Program-made: the position numbers and the translations under genes
Shown here: positions 36,904 through 46,343 of the stretch, piece after piece
Numbering within the stretch: position 1 is the first letter of the stretch
Layout: every line of letters starts with the position of its first letter
NCBI RefSeq assembly: GCF_004283175.1
Contig: NZ_RXNW01000010.1
Location: 1-64,000, forward strand
DNA length: 64,000 bases
Direction: 5' to 3'
Origin: Legionella longbeachae
GTDB lineage: Bacteria; Pseudomonadota; Gammaproteobacteria; Legionellales; Legionellaceae
The notes under the pieces: model-generated
The model's input: only the letters and a program-made list of their open reading frames with translations
Databases searched by the model: none
Told to the model about the DNA's origin: nothing

Positions 36904-38874
36904 ATGAAATACCGTCCCGATATTGATGGGCTAAGAGCCATTGCCATTATATTGGTCCTAATTTATCACGGCGGCCTCCGCTTTTTTCCTTCAGGATTTA
37001 TAGGCGTTGATGTCTTTTTCGTTATTTCCGGTTTTCTTATCACCAGTATTATTCATGAGTCACTCAATAACCATTCTTTTTCCTTTTTGGATTTTTACAA
37101 TCGCAGGCTATGGCGCTTACAACCTGTATTTGTCTGTTTACTCTTTTTGACAACGTTTTTAGCTGTATTATTCTTTTTACCTGATGATTTAATGCAGTAC
37201 AGCAAAAGCGCACGCAAAACATCTTTATTTTTATCCAATCTATTTTTTGACAAAACGACAACAGGTTATTTTTCGCCAGAAACCCATCAACTTCCGCTAT
37301 TACATACCTGGTCCCTTTCCATAGAATGGCAATGTTACTTACTCCTGCCTTGCCTCATTTATGGTTTATATCGCTTTATTCCTAAAAAATATTTGTCTTT
37401 TTCGGTATACGCTCTTACTTTAATCGCTTTTCTCTATTCATTACATAATGCGAAAACGTTACCTGCTCATACCTATTATCTATTGTTAAGTAGAATCTAT
37501 GAATTTTTAATTGGTTCTTGCATTGCGTTGATTCCTGCAATTAATCCTAGAGTGAATCTTTATTTCCTAAATCTCATTGGCGGTGTTGCATTATTCTCAT
37601 TATTTTATATCGCAAACCTTCATCCGGTTTTAAACGGGTATCCCGATGAACATGCGCTGGCAGTGTGTCTCGCAACAGGAGTACTTATTACGCTGGGAAG
37701 ATTTTTCCCCGAGTGCCTATTGAGCAAATTACTTTGCACTAAGCCTTTGGTCTTTATCGGGTTGTTGTCTTATTCTCTATACATCTGGCATTGGGTGATT
37801 TTTTCACTGTTAAGATATCAAGGTATTGTAGAAAACCCTCCTATTCAATTTTTTTCCTATCTACTTACTTTTATATTAGCTTATCTCTCCTGGAAATATA
37901 TTGAAAAACCAGCAAGATATTTAAGACATACCCCATTTCGCTATACTTTGGTGCTCTTGGTTTTTCTTCCAATATTAGTAGTTCATCTTGCTTCTTATTT
38001 TGTCAGCGTTAACAAAGGTTTCCCTAATCGCTTTGATGGAGAGCTCGCTTCTATTTATCAACAATTAGAACACTACGAAAGTAAACTACGGCCTAAGTGT
38101 ATCAGTGATACCCAACAAGAAATCAATTTGCAATGCCTCGTTGGTTCTGAAAAAAGCGACAGTAAAAAAGCATTAATGATTGGTGATTCATTTTCCAATC
38201 ATTATTGGGGCTTTATGGATGTACTTGGCAAAGATGCTGATGTTACCATTTTGATGCAAGGGGTATCATCCTGCATCACCTTGCCCGGAATTTATCTTTA
38301 TGACTGGTGGCATTTTAAAAATCAAATTTATCAATCTTGCTTTGAACTCACTCGAAAATATTATCAAATGATTGAAAACAATCATTATGATTATGTGATT
38401 ATCGGGCAACTATGGGAAAACTATTTATCAGCAAGTGTAATTAATCATTTAGGAGATAAACGTTCATTGGCATTAAGCCAAAAACGATTAGAAACGGCAT
38501 TAGATAAAGCAATGGCAACAATTATAGGATCTGGGGCTAAACCAGTATTAATTAAAGCAACAGCACAGATGCAAAAAAACTTCCATGACTGTTTTTTTAA
38601 ACATATAAAATTAAGAAAGCCTTATAATTCAGCTGAGTGTAATTTTAGTTTGCTTGAAACAGATCAAAGGCTTGGCCATTTATTTTATAAAATGAAAAGA
38701 AAATATCCACAGCTAATCATTTTAGATCCTAAAAAAGTACAATGCATGCAGGGTATATGTAAGGCAGACATCAACGGAGTCCCTGTTTATCGTGACGTAG
38801 GACATATAACCGATTATGCTTCATATCAACTTGGTACACTTTATTTGCAAAAATTTTCTAATCCATTGGGATAA
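36904..38874 (+). CDS. Acyltransferase-3/SGNH fusion, surface polysaccharide O-acyltransferase
   Basis: 656-residue membrane enzyme of the OafA type. Residues 1-365 are the acyltransferase-3 domain with about ten helices, starting YRPDIDGLRAIAIILVLIYH and containing the catalytic His in LIYHGG and GVDVFFVISGFLIT. Residues about 400-655 are a periplasmic SGNH domain: MIGDSFSNHYWGF carries the Ser, and a D-x-x-H-like end occurs in RDVGHITDYASY. Expected to move acetyl groups onto LPS or another glycan. No ribosome binding site is obvious, so the start is inferred from the family N-terminus. Confidence 0.9.
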   Translation: MKYRPDIDGLRAIAIILVLIYHGGLRFFPSGFIGVDVFFVISGFLITSIIHESLNNHSFSFLDFYNRRLWRLQPVFVCLLFLTTFLAVLFFLPDDLMQYSKSARKTSLFLSNLFFDKTTTGYFSPETHQLPLLHTWSLSIEWQCYLLLPCLIYGLYRFIPKKYLSFSVYALTLIAFLYSLHNAKTLPAHTYYLLLSRIYEFLIGSCIALIPAINPRVNLYFLNLIGGVALFSLFYIANLHPVLNGYPDEHALAVCLATGVLITLGRFFPECLLSKLLCTKPLVFIGLLSYSLYIWHWVIFSLLRYQGIVENPPIQFFSYLLTFILAYLSWKYIEKPARYLRHTPFRYTLVLLVFLPILVVHLASYFVSVNKGFPNRFDGELASIYQQLEHYESKLRPKCISDTQQEINLQCLVGSEKSDSKKALMIGDSFSNHYWGFMDVLGKDADVTILMQGVSSCITLPGIYLYDWWHFKNQIYQSCFELTRKYYQMIENNHYDYVIIGQLWENYLSASVINHLGDKRSLALSQKRLETALDKAMATIIGSGAKPVLIKATAQMQKNFHDCFFKHIKLRKPYNSAECNFSLLETDQRLGHLFYKMKRKYPQLIILDPKKVQCMQGICKADINGVPVYRDVGHITDYASYQLGTLYLQKFSNPLG

Positions 38875-38883
38875 TGGATGATT

Positions 38884-41448
38884 TCACTTTGCCGCAATCC
38901 ATTTCCACATTAACTTCTTTTTAATGAATTCTACTAAAAATAAATAAGTTACCGTAGCTGTAATAAGAAATAAAAAATAAGTTGGCGGTAATGGAACGAA
39001 CCCCAAAAATTTCGCAACTGGAGTAAAAGGTAATAACGCTGCAAAAGAAACGACAAATAATACCATGATGATTAAGGGGGTACTTGGTTTACTTTTCCAA
39101 GGGCTTTTGGCAGTACGGATCACAAACACAACCAAAGTTTGAGTCGCTAAGGACTCAACAAACCAACCAGTTTGGAATAGAGGCTCTGTTGCAACAAAAA
39201 TCTTAAGCATGACGTAAAAAGTTATAAAATCAAAAATAGAGCTTATAGGACCTATGTAAAACATAAACTTGCGAATAATTGTTATATCCCAATGTTTAGG
39301 TTTACGTGCAAAACTGGGATCTACATTATCCGTTGGGATAACTATTTGAGAAATATCATAAAGAAGATTATTTAAAAGAATTTGGGTGGGTAACATCGGC
39401 AAAAAGGGCAAAAGAAGAATTGCCCCAGCCATACTTAACATATTACCAAAATTGGAGCTGGTGCCCATCATAAGATATTTCATCACATTACCAAAAGACT
39501 TTCTCCCCTCAAGAATTCCAGTTAACAATACGCTTAAATGACGCTTCAATAAAATAATATCAGCCGCCTCACGTGCTACATCTACAGCACCAGCTACCGA
39601 AATACCTACATCTGCGCTATGCAATGAAGGAACATCATTAATTCCATCTCCAATATAACCTACTACATGCCCACGTCCACGAAGAACACTAATTATCCGT
39701 TGCTTTTGCATCGGGGAAATACGCGCAAAAACATTTACTTTTTCCGCAATTTCGCCCAATGCCATATCACTGATATGTTCTAATTGTTCGCCTATCAGGA
39801 TTTGACTGGAATCAATTCCTACTTGTTGGCAAACATGGTGTGTGACCAAGTCATTATCCCCCGTTAAAATTTTTATCGTTACTCCTTCTCTAGATAGTTT
39901 TTTTATAACCTCGGGAGTATCCTTAAGCGCTGGATCAAAAAAAGCAAGAAACCCTGCTAAAACCATTTCCTTTTCATCGCGCACATCATAAGAAAATTTT
40001 GGCTCTATTTCACGATAAGCAACAGCCAAAGTTCGATACCCCTGCTTACTTAAGGACAAAAAAGTAGTCTCAATTGTTTTGCACAATAGTTCATCTATTA
40101 GATGAATTTCACCCCCTATATTACAATGGGTACAATCTCGTATTACATATTCTGGAGCCCCTTTAATGATTAGGATATGCATTCCACCTTTATCTACAAC
40201 TACACTCGAGCGACGTCGTTCAAAATCAAAAGGAATTTCATCGATTTTATGGTAGGGCTGCAGATCGGGATGATCGTGTTTTAAAATTGCAGCATCTAAA
40301 GGATTAATATTAACTTTTTTTAATACGGCAAGATTAAATGGATTGGGAATTTCTGTACCAAAAAGACTGTTTAAATAAGCCCATAACATGACATTTTCTG
40401 ATTTAGTACCAAAAGGATCTAGATGTTGTTCTAATATCATTTCGCCACAAGTCAAAGTACCTGTTTTATCACTACAAAGAATATCAATGCTCCCAAAATT
40501 CTGTATCGCAGACAGATTTTTGACGATCACTTTTTTTCTTGCCATATGCACAGCTCCCGCAGCAAGAGTCACAGTAGTAATCATCGGCAATAACTCGGGA
40601 GTAAGGCCAACTGCTAAAGCAACAGCAAATAACAGTGACTCAAGTAAGGAGCGTTTCAAATAAATATTGACAGCGAATACAAAGAGGACCAGAAAAAACA
40701 CTACTTTCATGATGAACAAACCAAAACGCGTAATCCCTTTTTCAAATTCAGTATGAGGTGCAACTTTAGCAAATGCTTTAATGATATTGCCAAATTGTGT
40801 GTCCTGTCCGGTTGCTACAACAATCGCTGTTGCTGTGCCACTAACCACAGACGAGCCTGAAAAAACAGCATTTTGGGCATCCTCTATATTTTGAGGAGTA
40901 TTATTTTCATAAGTCGCTTCCTTTTCTACAGGCAAAGATTCACCAGTAAGAGCAGCTTGTTGGATGTGTAAATCTTTAGCTTTTAATAATAAAGCATCCG
41001 CGGGTATCAAATCACCAGCGATAAGACGGATAATATCTCCGGGAACTAATTCACGACAGGGTATTTCGTTCCATTGTTGATCCCTCAATACATTTGCAGT
41101 AGATGCTATATGCCGTTGTAGTTTTCTGATGGCAATAAGTGAGCGATGGCTTTGAAAATAATCCAGGCCAATGCTCATCATAACCATAATAATAATGATA
41201 ATTGAGCTAACAACATTTCCAGTAAAAGCTGAAACCACAGCAGCAATCAACAAAATAGCAACAAGCGGATTCGTTGAATGTGAAATTGCTTCCATAATTA
41301 GAAGACGATAAGGACTTTGGGCAATTTCATTAAATCCATATAACGCTTGCCTTTTTTGGGCTTCTATATGAGTTAAACCATCCAAAGAACTCTTTAGTTT
41401 ACTAAGTACTTCTTGCTTGTCCAAAGTGATTAACGACTGCAAATCCAT
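38884..41448 (-). CDS. mgtA: Mg2+-importing P-type ATPase (MgtA/MgtB type)
   Basis: P3B-type ATPase. Start at ATG 41448, four bases after GGAAGGG; the frame extends to 41478. The 854-residue product has the phosphorylation site CSDKTGTLTCGEM, actuator motif LTGESLPVEKEA, nucleotide domain KGAPEYVIRDC, hinge GDGINDVPSLHSADVGISV and C-terminal helices. Imports Mg2+ into the cytosol. No MgtR or MgtC partner is near, and the preceding region shows no M-box riboswitch that I can recognise. Confidence 0.92.
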   Translation of the reverse strand: MDLQSLITLDKQEVLSKLKSSLDGLTHIEAQKRQALYGFNEIAQSPYRLLIMEAISHSTNPLVAILLIAAVVSAFTGNVVSSIIIIIMVMMSIGLDYFQSHRSLIAIRKLQRHIASTANVLRDQQWNEIPCRELVPGDIIRLIAGDLIPADALLLKAKDLHIQQAALTGESLPVEKEATYENNTPQNIEDAQNAVFSGSSVVSGTATAIVVATGQDTQFGNIIKAFAKVAPHTEFEKGITRFGLFIMKVVFFLVLFVFAVNIYLKRSLLESLLFAVALAVGLTPELLPMITTVTLAAGAVHMARKKVIVKNLSAIQNFGSIDILCSDKTGTLTCGEMILEQHLDPFGTKSENVMLWAYLNSLFGTEIPNPFNLAVLKKVNINPLDAAILKHDHPDLQPYHKIDEIPFDFERRRSSVVVDKGGMHILIIKGAPEYVIRDCTHCNIGGEIHLIDELLCKTIETTFLSLSKQGYRTLAVAYREIEPKFSYDVRDEKEMVLAGFLAFFDPALKDTPEVIKKLSREGVTIKILTGDNDLVTHHVCQQVGIDSSQILIGEQLEHISDMALGEIAEKVNVFARISPMQKQRIISVLRGRGHVVGYIGDGINDVPSLHSADVGISVAGAVDVAREAADIILLKRHLSVLLTGILEGRKSFGNVMKYLMMGTSSNFGNMLSMAGAILLLPFLPMLPTQILLNNLLYDISQIVIPTDNVDPSFARKPKHWDITIIRKFMFYIGPISSIFDFITFYVMLKIFVATEPLFQTGWFVESLATQTLVVFVIRTAKSPWKSKPSTPLIIMVLFVVSFAALLPFTPVAKFLGFVPLPPTYFLFLITATVTYLFLVEFIKKKLMWKWIAAK

Positions 41449-41514
41449 ATTCCCTTCCTGTAATTTGACGATTCGCATCCATTCATACAGTTCATTGTAC
41501 TACCTGAGTGTAAC

Positions 41515-42699
41515 TTATAATCCGCTAAGCCAAGCATAAACTTTTGCGCTAAATAATCTCGGGGCGAGTGGTTCACAATGCCCTCCAGCCCCTTCATTAG
41601 CATCAAAAAGGATGTATTGCTTTTTGCACTGTAGCTGATCATATAGTTTTTTTGCCTGCCCTAATGTGATGTATTCTAAAGTATTATCACAAACCAGCAT
41701 GGGGCATTGAATCATTTCGACTAATCCCTTTAAGGTGTAAGCTCGAATTTTATGGAGCATTTCCTCAATAGTTTTAGCACCAAATCGCCACTTCCTGCTT
41801 TCGAGCATAAATCGTAAATTTTCATCTGTCTGCATAAGTTGTAGTAACATTTGCTCTAAAGAAGCATTTTTTAAATCAGGGAATTGAGTCCTAAATGAAT
41901 TAAATTTTGCTTCTAAATTAGCACTCGCATCAAATATACCTGGATCAACAATACAAGCCGCAATTCGTGTTTCTTTGGTTACCGCCCGCGCAGCAAGATA
42001 CCCTCCAAAGCTTCGGCCAATTAGGAAAATTTTATTGGGATCGATTTCAGGACGGCCTATAATAAAATCAACAACTGCTCGAATCACTTGCTCCCAATCG
42101 GGAATAAAAGGTATTTTATTGAAACGCAACATACTACCTTGGCCAGGGCCTTCAAAAGTTAAACAATGAAAGCCTCGTTTTAATGCCTCAGCTGCAGTTC
42201 CATAAGACTCTTCCTTAGTACCATCTCCGCCCCCAGTATCTATCAGAATAGGCCTGGGATGATTCGAAGAAGATTGGTGCAGATATAGATAACCTGGCAA
42301 TTTACTATTTGCAAAGGGAATTTCTACTATTTCTACAGGGGTTTCAAAAAATTCAAGTGCTTGATGGAAGGCTTGGATACTGTATTGTAATGCGTGCTCA
42401 ATCCGAGGATCGGCAGGTTCATCTTCTAGAAAAAAAAATGCAGTGCGATAATAAGTACAGGCGCGTAAAAAAGCCAACTTCGCGTCAAAATAAAGTCCCC
42501 GGTTACGATAAGTTTCGGCAAGATTATAATTATTATCAGCAAAAGCAATCCACTGGGCATACCAGCTTTCTTTATTGCCAGGCTCTATTTGACTCGCTAT
42601 GGCAAGACATTCTCCAATTTCAGCTCCTTGATAGGTAGTACATCCCAAGCTTCTGATTAATTGAGCATTAAATAGTGCCGGTTTAATGATGTCATGCAT
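41515..42699 (-). CDS. Alpha/beta hydrolase
   Basis: 394-residue serine hydrolase. Residues about 1-130 are a helical cap with TPR-like spacing. The alpha/beta core follows: oxyanion region LIDTGGGDGTKEES, nucleophile elbow IGRSFGGYLAARA (GxSxG), acid near LVCDNTLEYI and His in GAGGHCEPLAPRLF. Architecture resembles FrsA/DUF1100-type and peptidyl-hydrolase-like esterases. The substrate is unknown. It precedes mgtA on the same strand with a 66-base gap. Confidence 0.85.
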   Translation of the reverse strand: MHDIIKPALFNAQLIRSLGCTTYQGAEIGECLAIASQIEPGNKESWYAQWIAFADNNYNLAETYRNRGLYFDAKLAFLRACTYYRTAFFFLEDEPADPRIEHALQYSIQAFHQALEFFETPVEIVEIPFANSKLPGYLYLHQSSSNHPRPILIDTGGGDGTKEESYGTAAEALKRGFHCLTFEGPGQGSMLRFNKIPFIPDWEQVIRAVVDFIIGRPEIDPNKIFLIGRSFGGYLAARAVTKETRIAACIVDPGIFDASANLEAKFNSFRTQFPDLKNASLEQMLLQLMQTDENLRFMLESRKWRFGAKTIEEMLHKIRAYTLKGLVEMIQCPMLVCDNTLEYITLGQAKKLYDQLQCKKQYILFDANEGAGGHCEPLAPRLFSAKVYAWLSGL

Positions 42700-42790
42700 G
42701 ATAAAGCTTCCTTATTCTTTTTTTAAAAAGTCAAATTTGCATTTTGAACAAATACTAAGGCGAGTTGAATTTTTATAGTAGTGATTAATG

Positions 42791-44434
42791 CTAAAAAAAG
42801 GAAGTAGCTTTTAAGTCCATTGGATGAGAAATCTCTTTCGGCTTATTAATAAGTTGCTTTTTGTTTCCCTGGGCTAATAAACCATACTCCGCAATAATAG
42901 AATGGGTCGGAATAGAATTGTGGCGCCATTGGCCTATTTTTAAAGGCTTAGTTTCACGAGCAGATACTGAAGTCAAATTGGGCTGCCTTCTTAACGCCAG
43001 TTGAAGGCGCATTTTATCGGTACAAAGTTTTTCATCCTCTTGAATTTCAATGCATCTTTTTTGAGTAAGCGGCTCAACTTTTGATGCATAGAAAGGAGCA
43101 AGTATTCTCAGCTTGAGCACCAATAGAAACGCTTTCCAAGGTGTTAATTTCTCATAACCATAATGACTCGGATCCTGAGTTGTTTTTTCATATTCTCCAG
43201 GTGATACAATTTTAATCTGTTGTAAATTGGAGCGAAAATAAATGCGTTGATCAGGACCTAAAATAAATAAAGGCTGAGTTTGGCGCTTACTGTAATCAAT
43301 TGCAGGCAAAAAAGTTATTCCTCCATAATCAAATGATCGACGCCTTTCACCAGTTATCATCAACCGTGCAATATCTCCTAGGGAGTTATCCATGCCGTTG
43401 ATTAACAAGTTACTGTTTTCATCATTTCCATGATTAAAGTAAGTTCCATCACCATAAGCTTTGCAATCTTCCTTAAGCATCTGGAAGTGGCCTTCTTCCG
43501 AATGGGGAGGCTGGAAAGAATTAGTAACCATCACCCCTTTTTCATTGTCTTCATTGTGCATATTATTGACAAGAATACTCCCCCATACCCCAAACTCCCG
43601 AGGCAATTGCTCTCTCATCGTCCCCAAACGGCTCAGATGGCCACCCGCAAAATGGTCGGAATAAAAATGCATGGCAAATAAATCACGAGCCAACGCCAAA
43701 GCATGGTAACGATGCCCTAGTTCAGAGAGTATTTCCTTTTCATTTTTTTCTCGCAACTCATATTTACCTGGATCTTTTTCAATTTTTTTCAATACTTTTT
43801 CCAATGTGTTGCGTACATTTTTAGGGATTTGCCCATCTTCTTTGCCAATTTCACCTTGAGCAATTTTATGGCAGTAAAAAGCTATTTCAGCCATACGCAA
43901 AGCAGAATAATGCCCAACAATGTATCCACGAAGCGACCATGGTGAAAAATGATCTTCATTGCTTGATAACTTTGCACCATAATCTTTTACAACTACCGTA
44001 TAAAGCAATTGTTTTAATAGACTTGGGATCAATCGGGACTCATCGATCGCATAAATACGTTGAATGGCCTGTTGCGTTACAGAAGGCGAGGCCAAATTAT
44101 CATAGGCTTGCCTAAAAGCATCAGTTTCAATAGCAGTAACACGCGCATTGAGCAATTGTTCATTTTCTTCGCTATTTTGCCGAGCTGTGTTTGGAGTTTT
44201 TAATTGCGACCACCATCCTGCTTTAGTGTAATAATCCCCTGCCAAAGCAACCACATCACCTGCACTTAATTCCAAGGCAAGTGGAACCGGGACATCATCA
44301 ATTTTTTGCATGATTCTAAGACGCAAATTATTACTGCTGTCGGTTTCTAGACTCTTACTGCCTTGCAAATAAGGATTTTTCAACGTTTCGATGCGTATTT
44401 TATCACCCGCATCTTTATGTTCATTGGTTTCCAT
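42791..44434 (-). CDS. Zinc-metallophospholipase C-like protein (PlcC/CegC1-type candidate effector)
   Basis: 547 residues, no signal peptide. Residues 160-300 contain a histidine/aspartate-rich set suited to a multinuclear zinc site: HYSALRMAEIAFYCH (175-189), GHRYHALA (240-247), HFYSDHFAGGHLSR (256-269) and NNMHNEDNEKG (290-300). This arrangement is that of the Legionella PlcA/PlcB/PlcC family, of which PlcC/CegC1 is an Icm/Dot substrate under PmrA control. The upstream region here carries a PmrA-type repeat with a correctly spaced -10, which agrees. The C-terminal 100 residues are basic and may hold the secretion signal. Predicted action: phospholipid head-group hydrolysis in the host. Confidence 0.75.
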   Translation of the reverse strand: METNEHKDAGDKIRIETLKNPYLQGSKSLETDSSNNLRLRIMQKIDDVPVPLALELSAGDVVALAGDYYTKAGWWSQLKTPNTARQNSEENEQLLNARVTAIETDAFRQAYDNLASPSVTQQAIQRIYAIDESRLIPSLLKQLLYTVVVKDYGAKLSSNEDHFSPWSLRGYIVGHYSALRMAEIAFYCHKIAQGEIGKEDGQIPKNVRNTLEKVLKKIEKDPGKYELREKNEKEILSELGHRYHALALARDLFAMHFYSDHFAGGHLSRLGTMREQLPREFGVWGSILVNNMHNEDNEKGVMVTNSFQPPHSEEGHFQMLKEDCKAYGDGTYFNHGNDENSNLLINGMDNSLGDIARLMITGERRRSFDYGGITFLPAIDYSKRQTQPLFILGPDQRIYFRSNLQQIKIVSPGEYEKTTQDPSHYGYEKLTPWKAFLLVLKLRILAPFYASKVEPLTQKRCIEIQEDEKLCTDKMRLQLALRRQPNLTSVSARETKPLKIGQWRHNSIPTHSIIAEYGLLAQGNKKQLINKPKEISHPMDLKATSFF

Positions 44435-44465
44435 ATAAAAATAGGATGAAGATATAATAAAAGAG

Positions 44466-44498
44466 AGTATAACTGATAAAAATTAAGTGAATCTTATG
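44466..44498 (-). promoter_or_regulatory. PmrA-type box plus -10 upstream of the PLC-like gene
   Basis: On the minus strand (44498 to 44479): CATAAGATT-CA-CTTAATTTT, 15 of 18 matches to the Legionella PmrA consensus cTTAATATT-N2-cTTAATATT. The -10 TATACT (complement of 44466-44471) begins 16 bases after the first base of the second repeat. The start codon follows about 25 bases after the expected transcription start. Confidence 0.6.
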
Positions 44499-44587
44499 CA
44501 AATTTGAACATTTTTAAGAAACATCGATTTTGTCTTTGAATACATCAACGAAGGTAATGATACAGGTCAAGAAAATATAAGTGGAAT

Positions 44588-44617
44588 AAAAAAACAGGCA
44601 TCGCGCATAAAGCGCGA
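44588..44617 (-). terminator. Intrinsic terminator of the membrane/coiled-coil gene
   Basis: On the minus strand a GC-rich stem TCGCGC/GCGCGA with a 5-base loop (44601-44617) is followed after a few bases by a run of seven T (complement of 44588-44594). It lies about 50 bases after the stop codon at 44666. Confidence 0.75.
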
Positions 44618-44665
44618 CACGTAGGTAGTCAGGATTTCTACCGACAACAGAACGTCCTCATACCT

Positions 44666-45973
44666 TTAAAATGTTTTATGAGCTTGTATCTTTTCAGGGG
44701 TTATCAACGTAGCTGGCTTCATGTCTTTGAATTTAAAAAGAGAATATTGGGCATGTGGTGATGCTTGTCCTTCTTTAATAGGCTTCAATTCATGAGCACT
44801 CATGCCTTGCTTATCGAATATGAGCTCATCATTCCCCGCTTTATCAACATGGGACTGCATTGTTTGTGTTGTTTTCTGCGCTAATTGTTGCTTCAAACGA
44901 GAGACCTCTTCTACGAGTGTCTGCACCTGCGATTGAGCCGTTGTATTAACACGTTTTAATTCAATCCTCTCTTCAATTCCTTGTATTAAATTTTGCAATT
45001 TTTCTGTCTCTCTATCCACAACTTTAGATTTGCATAATTGATCCATTTTTTCCTTGTCCAACCCTTTCCAGCGACGAATCAGATTTTCAATTCCTGGACG
45101 CTCAACAAACCAGTAAATACTAAATGCAGCTAAACCGACAAGAACACCCACAGCAATAATTGGCCAAGCTGTGGCTGCCACTACAGGAACAAATGCACTT
45201 GCGATAGTTAAAGCAACCGCTTGGCCTGCAAAAAAACCTCCACTAAAAAAGATAATTCCTGCAATCCCTGCAGTTATCATTTTTCCAGCCTTTAGGTATG
45301 GATTTTCCAGTGCTGACTTAAGTTGTGATCGGGCTTCATTTAAGTCCTCATGCCTTTTTAACAACATTTTTGCGATCTCAAGGTCTTGTTCAAGCTCTTG
45401 CAACGTTTTAGGAGTCGATTTTGAAAGATGTGCTCGAATTAGTTTTATTTGTTTAAATTCGTCGAGCAAAACATCAAGCAACTTTGGAGCATCAGTAGAT
45501 TTGACACCCAAATTCTTGGAAATTTCAACTAAATCAAAACTGTAAAATACAATTATGGAGAGTATTGAAAATAACGTCCCCGCTATAAAGAACGCTAGGG
45601 TAGGAACAAAAGAGAACATCCCCATAATCGCAGTGACACCATCAAAGCCTTCACAACCAAAATAAATGGTTCCTGCAAGAGCTAATAGCGCTAATTTAGC
45701 TTTTGAGAGGGTAGTATTTTTTTTAGAATCGTCCTTTTTCGTTAAAGATTTATTTAATGAGTCTTTTAAATCTTTTAACAATGATGCCTGTAACGATGCA
45801 ATTAAAAAAAATCCCTCATCATTCCCTGTGACTGAGTGTGATTGTTCTAGCCATTTCAATAAAGAAGCTCTATCAATTTCAGTTCTTTGTTGAAATGGTT
45901 GAGGAAAATTTTTATCGATCTTGCTTAACTTGGAAATTAACTCCTGGCTTGTTGTACTTAACAATATAGTCAT
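44666..45973 (-). CDS. Membrane/coiled-coil protein under a PmrA-type promoter, candidate effector
   Basis: 435 residues from ATG 45973 (AAGGGGGT upstream; a TTG precedes in frame). No signal peptide. Two hydrophobic blocks, each long enough for a membrane hairpin: about 93-146 (LALLALAGTIYFGC onward) and about 232-290 (ITAGIAGIIFFSGGFFAG onward). A helical stretch lies between them (ELEQDLEIAKMLLKRHEDLN) and a coiled coil at about 305-370 (LVEEVSRLKQQLAQ). The C-terminal tail is hydrophilic with EGQASPH. This layout recurs in Legionella effectors that insert in host membranes. No enzymatic motif. The PmrA-type box supports effector status; function unknown. Confidence 0.75.
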   Translation of the reverse strand: MTILLSTTSQELISKLSKIDKNFPQPFQQRTEIDRASLLKWLEQSHSVTGNDEGFFLIASLQASLLKDLKDSLNKSLTKKDDSKKNTTLSKAKLALLALAGTIYFGCEGFDGVTAIMGMFSFVPTLAFFIAGTLFSILSIIVFYSFDLVEISKNLGVKSTDAPKLLDVLLDEFKQIKLIRAHLSKSTPKTLQELEQDLEIAKMLLKRHEDLNEARSQLKSALENPYLKAGKMITAGIAGIIFFSGGFFAGQAVALTIASAFVPVVAATAWPIIAVGVLVGLAAFSIYWFVERPGIENLIRRWKGLDKEKMDQLCKSKVVDRETEKLQNLIQGIEERIELKRVNTTAQSQVQTLVEEVSRLKQQLAQKTTQTMQSHVDKAGNDELIFDKQGMSAHELKPIKEGQASPHAQYSLFKFKDMKPATLITPEKIQAHKTF

Positions 45974-46343
45974 CAACTTACCCCCTTAATTGCAAGATTA
46001 TTTAGTCTGCCTAAATTACAGAAGAAACTAATATCATACTGACAAATTATTAACCAAACATTAAGTAAAAGAGCCCATCAGAAAAAGCAAGGTAGTTTTA
46101 ATTGATAAATGCAGATTTTTGGTTCAAATACAATGCCCAGTTTAAGCTATAATTTGGATGACTCATAAATGAATTGGATTTGCAGCAACCAACTTCAGGC
46201 TAGCATAATAGGGAGTTAAAGAGGCATAATATTCACGCAGAGATCACAACGTACGAATTCAACTGGGAACTATGGTGTCACACCCTATATTCAATACAGC
46301 TATTGTATGCGGAGGTTAAGACACTATTTCAGGGAGACTTTCA
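45974..46343. other. Divergent intergenic region with PmrA-type promoter
   Basis: Between the membrane/coiled-coil gene (minus) and the GST-like gene (plus). It holds the PmrA-type promoter described at 46033-46065 and, near the right end, AGGGAGAC as ribosome binding site for the GST-like gene. Nothing else recognised. Confidence 0.6.
46033..46065 (-). promoter_or_regulatory. PmrA-type box plus -10 upstream of the membrane/coiled-coil gene
   Basis: On the minus strand (46065 to 46046): CTTAATGTT-TG-GTTAATAAT, 14 of 18 matches to the PmrA consensus with the exact 11-base period. TATGAT (complement of 46033-46038) begins 16 bases after the first base of the second repeat. About 50 bases of leader would precede ATG 45973. 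Confidence 0.65.
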
